From a bacterium (GTDB taxonomy: Bacteria > Bdellovibrionota_C > UBA2361 > OMII01), in NCBI GenBank assembly GCA_017853915.1, contig JAFMIS010000096.1, forward strand, positions 1 to 8,542: 8,542 nt of DNA. Reading direction: 5' to 3'. The translations under genes were made by a program, and so were the position numbers. A model generated the notes under the pieces. That model saw nothing but the letters and a program-made list of their open reading frames with translations. It was not told where the DNA came from and ran no database searches. Position 1 is the first letter of the stretch. Every line of letters starts with the position of its first letter. Shown piece after piece: positions 6,476 through 8,542 of this stretch.

Positions 6476-6614
6476 TTGGAGGGCGCCCGGGTCGGGCGCC
6501 GAGATGTCGCGAATTACCCTTAGCATTTCAGGTCCACGTTATACCCGGCGGCCGGACCGGCCGCCCTCCAAAGGCATCGTCGTAAGGCGCACCACATCGT
6601 GACCCGCAATATTA
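6476..6614. repeat. Repeat unit 1 (139 bp)
   Basis: Palindrome A stem arms are 6482-6489 and 6493-6500; palindrome B arms are 6547-6554 and 6558-6565. It differs from unit 2 at three positions (6514, 6572, 6614). Just outside it, CGCGACAT (6466-6473) pairs with ATGTCGCG (6504-6511), adding an outer 8-bp stem around palindrome A. Confidence 0.9.
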
Positions 6615-6753
6615 TTGGAGGGCGCCCGGGTCGGGCGCCGAGATGTCGCGAAATACCCTTAGCATTTCAGGTCCACGTTATACCCGGCGGCCGGACCGGC
6701 CGCCCTCCAAGGGCATCGTCGTAAGGCGCACCACATCGTGACCCGCAATATTT
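6615..6753. repeat. Repeat unit 2 (139 bp)
   Basis: It is 136/139 identical to unit 1 by direct reading, with A arms at 6621-6628 and 6632-6639 and B arms at 6686-6693 and 6697-6704. The near identity, including non-palindromic spacers, points to a recent tandem duplication. Confidence 0.9.
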
Positions 6754-6820
6754 TTGGAGGGCGCCCGGGTCGGGCGCCGAGATCTCGCGAAACATCCCCT
6801 CCATCGTCGCCTAACGCCAT
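6754..6820. repeat. Repeat unit 3, partial and eroded
   Basis: The first 38 bases repeat palindrome A and its flank with one change (C at 6784). Identity then fades, but CCCTCC (6797-6802) and ATCGTCG (6803-6809) recur in the order found after palindrome B in full units. This suggests a third unit that lost its B hairpin by internal deletion. The part after 6791 is less certain. Confidence 0.55.
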
Positions 6821-6842
6821 ATCCGACGTCTGCTCTCTAAAT

Positions 6843-8144
6843 TCAACTTGAAAATACGTCCAGCTCCCCTAAGGCTTTCGCGATGGTATGCTCATACGAA
6901 GACATGCCAGGTATTGAGTCGCCATCCACAAGGTGCCGCACCTCACATAACAATTCCAATTTTGCATGCCGCTGCAACTGAGACCAACGATTCATGACTT
7001 CACGCACTCGTGGCGCCGCTTCAATTAAAAGACTCGAGAGCCTCTCCGCCACAGCCTCAACACTCGCCGAAGCACGGATATACTCCTGACCACGCCGACC
7101 ATACCTGCGCGAATTATGCGCGAGAACTCCCTCCAGAATCCCCTTAAGCTGTACCGACTCATGCAACCCCGGCACCACATGAAAGACAGTGTCAGCGGGA
7201 AAATCCTCCCCTTGGGCCGCGAACGAAACAACGGTCGGAGTGCCGGCAGCGAGTGAGATCTGAACAAAAGGGGCTAGATGTCCGAAAGGACTCGTATGGA
7301 GATGCAGAGCCACGTCACTTTCGCCAACTATCTTCTCCCACGATTCCCAGCTACGAGGGGCGACAAGATCAATCCGATCCTCAACACCAAATTCACGTGC
7401 CACGGCTAAAGCGGAATCTCTCTCAGAGTCGTCCACCATCCACGTCAAACGCCAAGTGGCTTTAAGACCAGCAAGGGCTGGCAGCAGCTTATGACTCCGC
7501 CCCTCAATCCCTGGCACTGACGCGGATGCGATTCGAATAGGATCAACACCCTGCCTTCTCGCAGCAGTCATCTCTCGCACGGGAACAGCCAAGACCTCCG
7601 CCAGATGCCCACCCGTAAAACTCTCAAGCCGATTACTAACCATCGTTGAGAACTCGTGTCGAGCCCACGCGGAGCTAAAGAGCGCTACGGGAGACAGAGA
7701 CGCCTCCCGATATCCTCGCGGCCACAATTGATGTGGCGCTATCGAGCGATCAGCGAACGAAACAGAGGGATCGTGGAACTGTCGGATCGTTGTTTCCCAC
7801 GGACTCGTATGGCACGCTTCGGGCCCTAAATCATTAAAGAAGAAATCGTGAAACCATGTCACACCAGGCATCAATCCGATATGCGCTCGCACAAACCTGG
7901 CGGACTTAGAGTCCTCAAGTTGGTAGAAAAATATGTCAAAGGGTCGCTCGCGATGTCGTCGATACGCGTTGAGATAGTGATAGTGAGGAAGCCCCAACGC
8001 CCCGGTCGCGCTGGAGTCGGAAAAAACCTCTATTGTATGACGTCGGGCTAGCTCCGGAAGAAGCGCATGAGAACAGTACGCCGACACGCTATGAGAGCCC
8101 CGCGCGGCGAGCTCGCTAAACCATGCGATGCGCAACGACGACAT
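6843..8144 (-). CDS. Glycosyltransferase-like protein, GT-B fold (GT4-related), atypical active site
   Basis: This 433-residue protein looks like a cytoplasmic GT4-type glycosyltransferase that transfers a sugar from a nucleotide donor, probably during surface polysaccharide assembly. The N-terminus (LRIAWFSELAARGS, 4-17; LLPELARRHTIEVFSD, 28-43) fits the acceptor-side Rossmann domain. VTWFHDFFFND (95-105) and SPVALFSSAWARHEF (151-165) are typical mid-protein blocks. A second Rossmann domain runs from about 200 to 375, with DVALHLHTSPFG (277-288) and ISLAAGTPTVVSF (296-308). The usual E-x7-E donor motif is missing: Phe287 and Gln295 occupy the aligned positions. A charged helical tail follows (376-429). 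The start ATG 8144 has GGGGGAG seven bases upstream, inside the end of the preceding gene, which stops four bases before it, so the two are an operon. Substrates cannot be read from the sequence. Confidence 0.8.
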   Translation of the reverse strand: MSSLRIAWFSELAARGSHSVSAYCSHALLPELARRHTIEVFSDSSATGALGLPHYHYLNAYRRHRERPFDIFFYQLEDSKSARFVRAHIGLMPGVTWFHDFFFNDLGPEACHTSPWETTIRQFHDPSVSFADRSIAPHQLWPRGYREASLSPVALFSSAWARHEFSTMVSNRLESFTGGHLAEVLAVPVREMTAARRQGVDPIRIASASVPGIEGRSHKLLPALAGLKATWRLTWMVDDSERDSALAVAREFGVEDRIDLVAPRSWESWEKIVGESDVALHLHTSPFGHLAPFVQISLAAGTPTVVSFAAQGEDFPADTVFHVVPGLHESVQLKGILEGVLAHNSRRYGRRGQEYIRASASVEAVAERLSSLLIEAAPRVREVMNRWSQLQRHAKLELLCEVRHLVDGDSIPGMSSYEHTIAKALGELDVFSS

Positions 8145-8148
8145 CGTA

Positions 8149-8542
8149 CTACTCCCCCACGCACCGGCTCTGAGACGACGCCAGAGGAGATGTAAGCCCC
8201 GAGATTACGGTATCCCATCCAGCTTTGAGCATTCCAGAATTTTCAATATAGCCACGCCCGGCCCTCCCCAATCGGGACGCCATATCACGATCCGTCGCAA
8301 GGGCATTACACGCCGCCGCGATTGCTTCGGCAGACGGCTCAACGACGAAGCCATTCTCACCGTGTCGAACGAACTCAAGCGTTCCCCCACTGTCAGTAGC
8401 GGTAATTACCGGCTTCGCGCTCGCCATCGCCTCCAAAGTCACATACCCGTAATCCTCGTTGAACGGCGCGTAAAAAACACCCAGCGCTCTCGCGTAGAGT
8501 TCTATCAAGGCTTCATCACTTACTCGCCCCAAAAACTCCACT
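8149..8542 (-). CDS. Glycosyltransferase family 4, C-terminal part (5' end outside window)
   Basis: The last 130 codons of a GT4-family glycosyltransferase enter from the right edge. The fragment is the donor-binding half: EFLGRVSDEALIELYARA (2-19 of the visible part), then APFNEDYGYVTLEAMASAKP (25-44). The E-x7-E pair is intact at visible residues 29 and 37. TDSGGTLEFVRHGENGFVVEP (49-69) is the standard following block. The C-terminus is a short serine-rich tail. The family uses a retaining mechanism with nucleotide sugars in the cytoplasm. Unlike the gene downstream, this one has a canonical active site. It ends in TAG at 8149-8151, four bases before the next start. The frame stays open to the window edge, so the true start is unseen. 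Confidence 0.92.
   Translation of the reverse strand, partial: VEFLGRVSDEALIELYARALGVFYAPFNEDYGYVTLEAMASAKPVITATDSGGTLEFVRHGENGFVVEPSAEAIAAACNALATDRDMASRLGRAGRGYIENSGMLKAGWDTVISGLTSPLASSQSRCVGE
8152..8158 (-). promoter_or_regulatory. Ribosome binding site of the 433-residue glycosyltransferase gene
   Basis: GGGGGAG on the minus strand lies in the last codons of the upstream gene, seven bases before ATG 8144. The overlap of this site with the preceding stop region suggests translational coupling. Confidence 0.7.

Larger units (their letters stand above)
6476..6820. repeat. Tandem array of a 139-bp unit containing inverted REP-like palindromes
   Basis: The array has two full units and a third, eroded one, with an exact period of 139 bases. 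Each full unit carries palindrome A (starting TTGGAGGGCG) and palindrome B (ending CGCCCTCCAA), which are inverted relatives of each other. A alone forms an 8-bp GC stem with a 3-base loop, as does B; A and B can also pair with each other at 22 of 26 positions. Order is A-B-A-B-A. This is the architecture of REP doublets (REPINs or BIMEs). It fills the gap between a plus-strand gene ending at 6433 and a minus-strand gene ending at 6843. No T tract follows the stems, so they are not standard terminators. No REP-associated transposase is in the window. Confidence 0.9.

Noticed and set aside
6478..6500. Palindrome A as an intrinsic terminator
   Set aside because: The stem is strong, but the T run lies before it on the plus strand and no T tract follows on either strand.
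6476..6790. CRISPR array
   Set aside because: The whole 139-bp unit repeats, spacers included; there are no unique spacers of uniform size and no cas genes.
6809..6815. GCCTAAC resembling an integron attC end
   Set aside because: No matching GTTAGGC-type partner or integrase is present, and the repeat has a different architecture.

Overview
This is bacterial chromosomal DNA with moderately high GC content, dense genes and mostly ordinary coding sequence. The lineage cannot be named from the window alone. Useful clues are a PrkA-type protein kinase, the small (PurQ/PurS-dependent) form of PurL, an iron-sulphur, propeptide-bearing PurF of the Bacillus subtilis type, and a palindromic intergenic repeat family with the head TTGGAGGG.

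Layout. (1) Positions 1-261, minus strand: the first 87 codons of a PrkA-family serine protein kinase gene that runs off the left edge. (2) 262-840: a long divergent intergenic region holding several small hairpins and one doubtful 39-codon ORF. (3) 841-4555, plus strand: purL and purF, separated by one base, form a two-gene purine biosynthesis operon. PurL performs step 4 (FGAR to FGAM) and PurF step 1 (PRPP to phosphoribosylamine). PurQ and PurS, which PurL needs, are not in the window. (4) 4579-5631, minus strand: an unrecognised 350-residue protein, convergent with purF, with a probable N-terminal winged-helix segment. (5) 5632-6064: a regulatory stretch with a 17-bp perfect palindrome touching a candidate promoter. 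(6) 6065-6433, plus strand: an unrecognised 122-residue protein with a strong ribosome binding site. (7) 6476-about 6820: a tandem array of a 139-bp unit, each full unit holding two inverted copies of a REP-like palindrome. It lies between two convergently oriented genes. (8) 6843-8542, minus strand: two adjacent GT-B fold glycosyltransferase genes, the upstream one truncated by the right edge. They are probably the end of a surface-polysaccharide operon.

The genes fall into separate functional blocks (stress kinase, purine synthesis, two orphans, glycan assembly), and I see no evidence that they form one system. The strongest unexplained signal is the 139-bp repeat array: its two palindromes differ by a compensatory base-pair exchange, which argues that the folded hairpin is maintained. 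The purL leader, with one strong hairpin and a second inverted repeat reaching the start codon region, is the next most interesting part.
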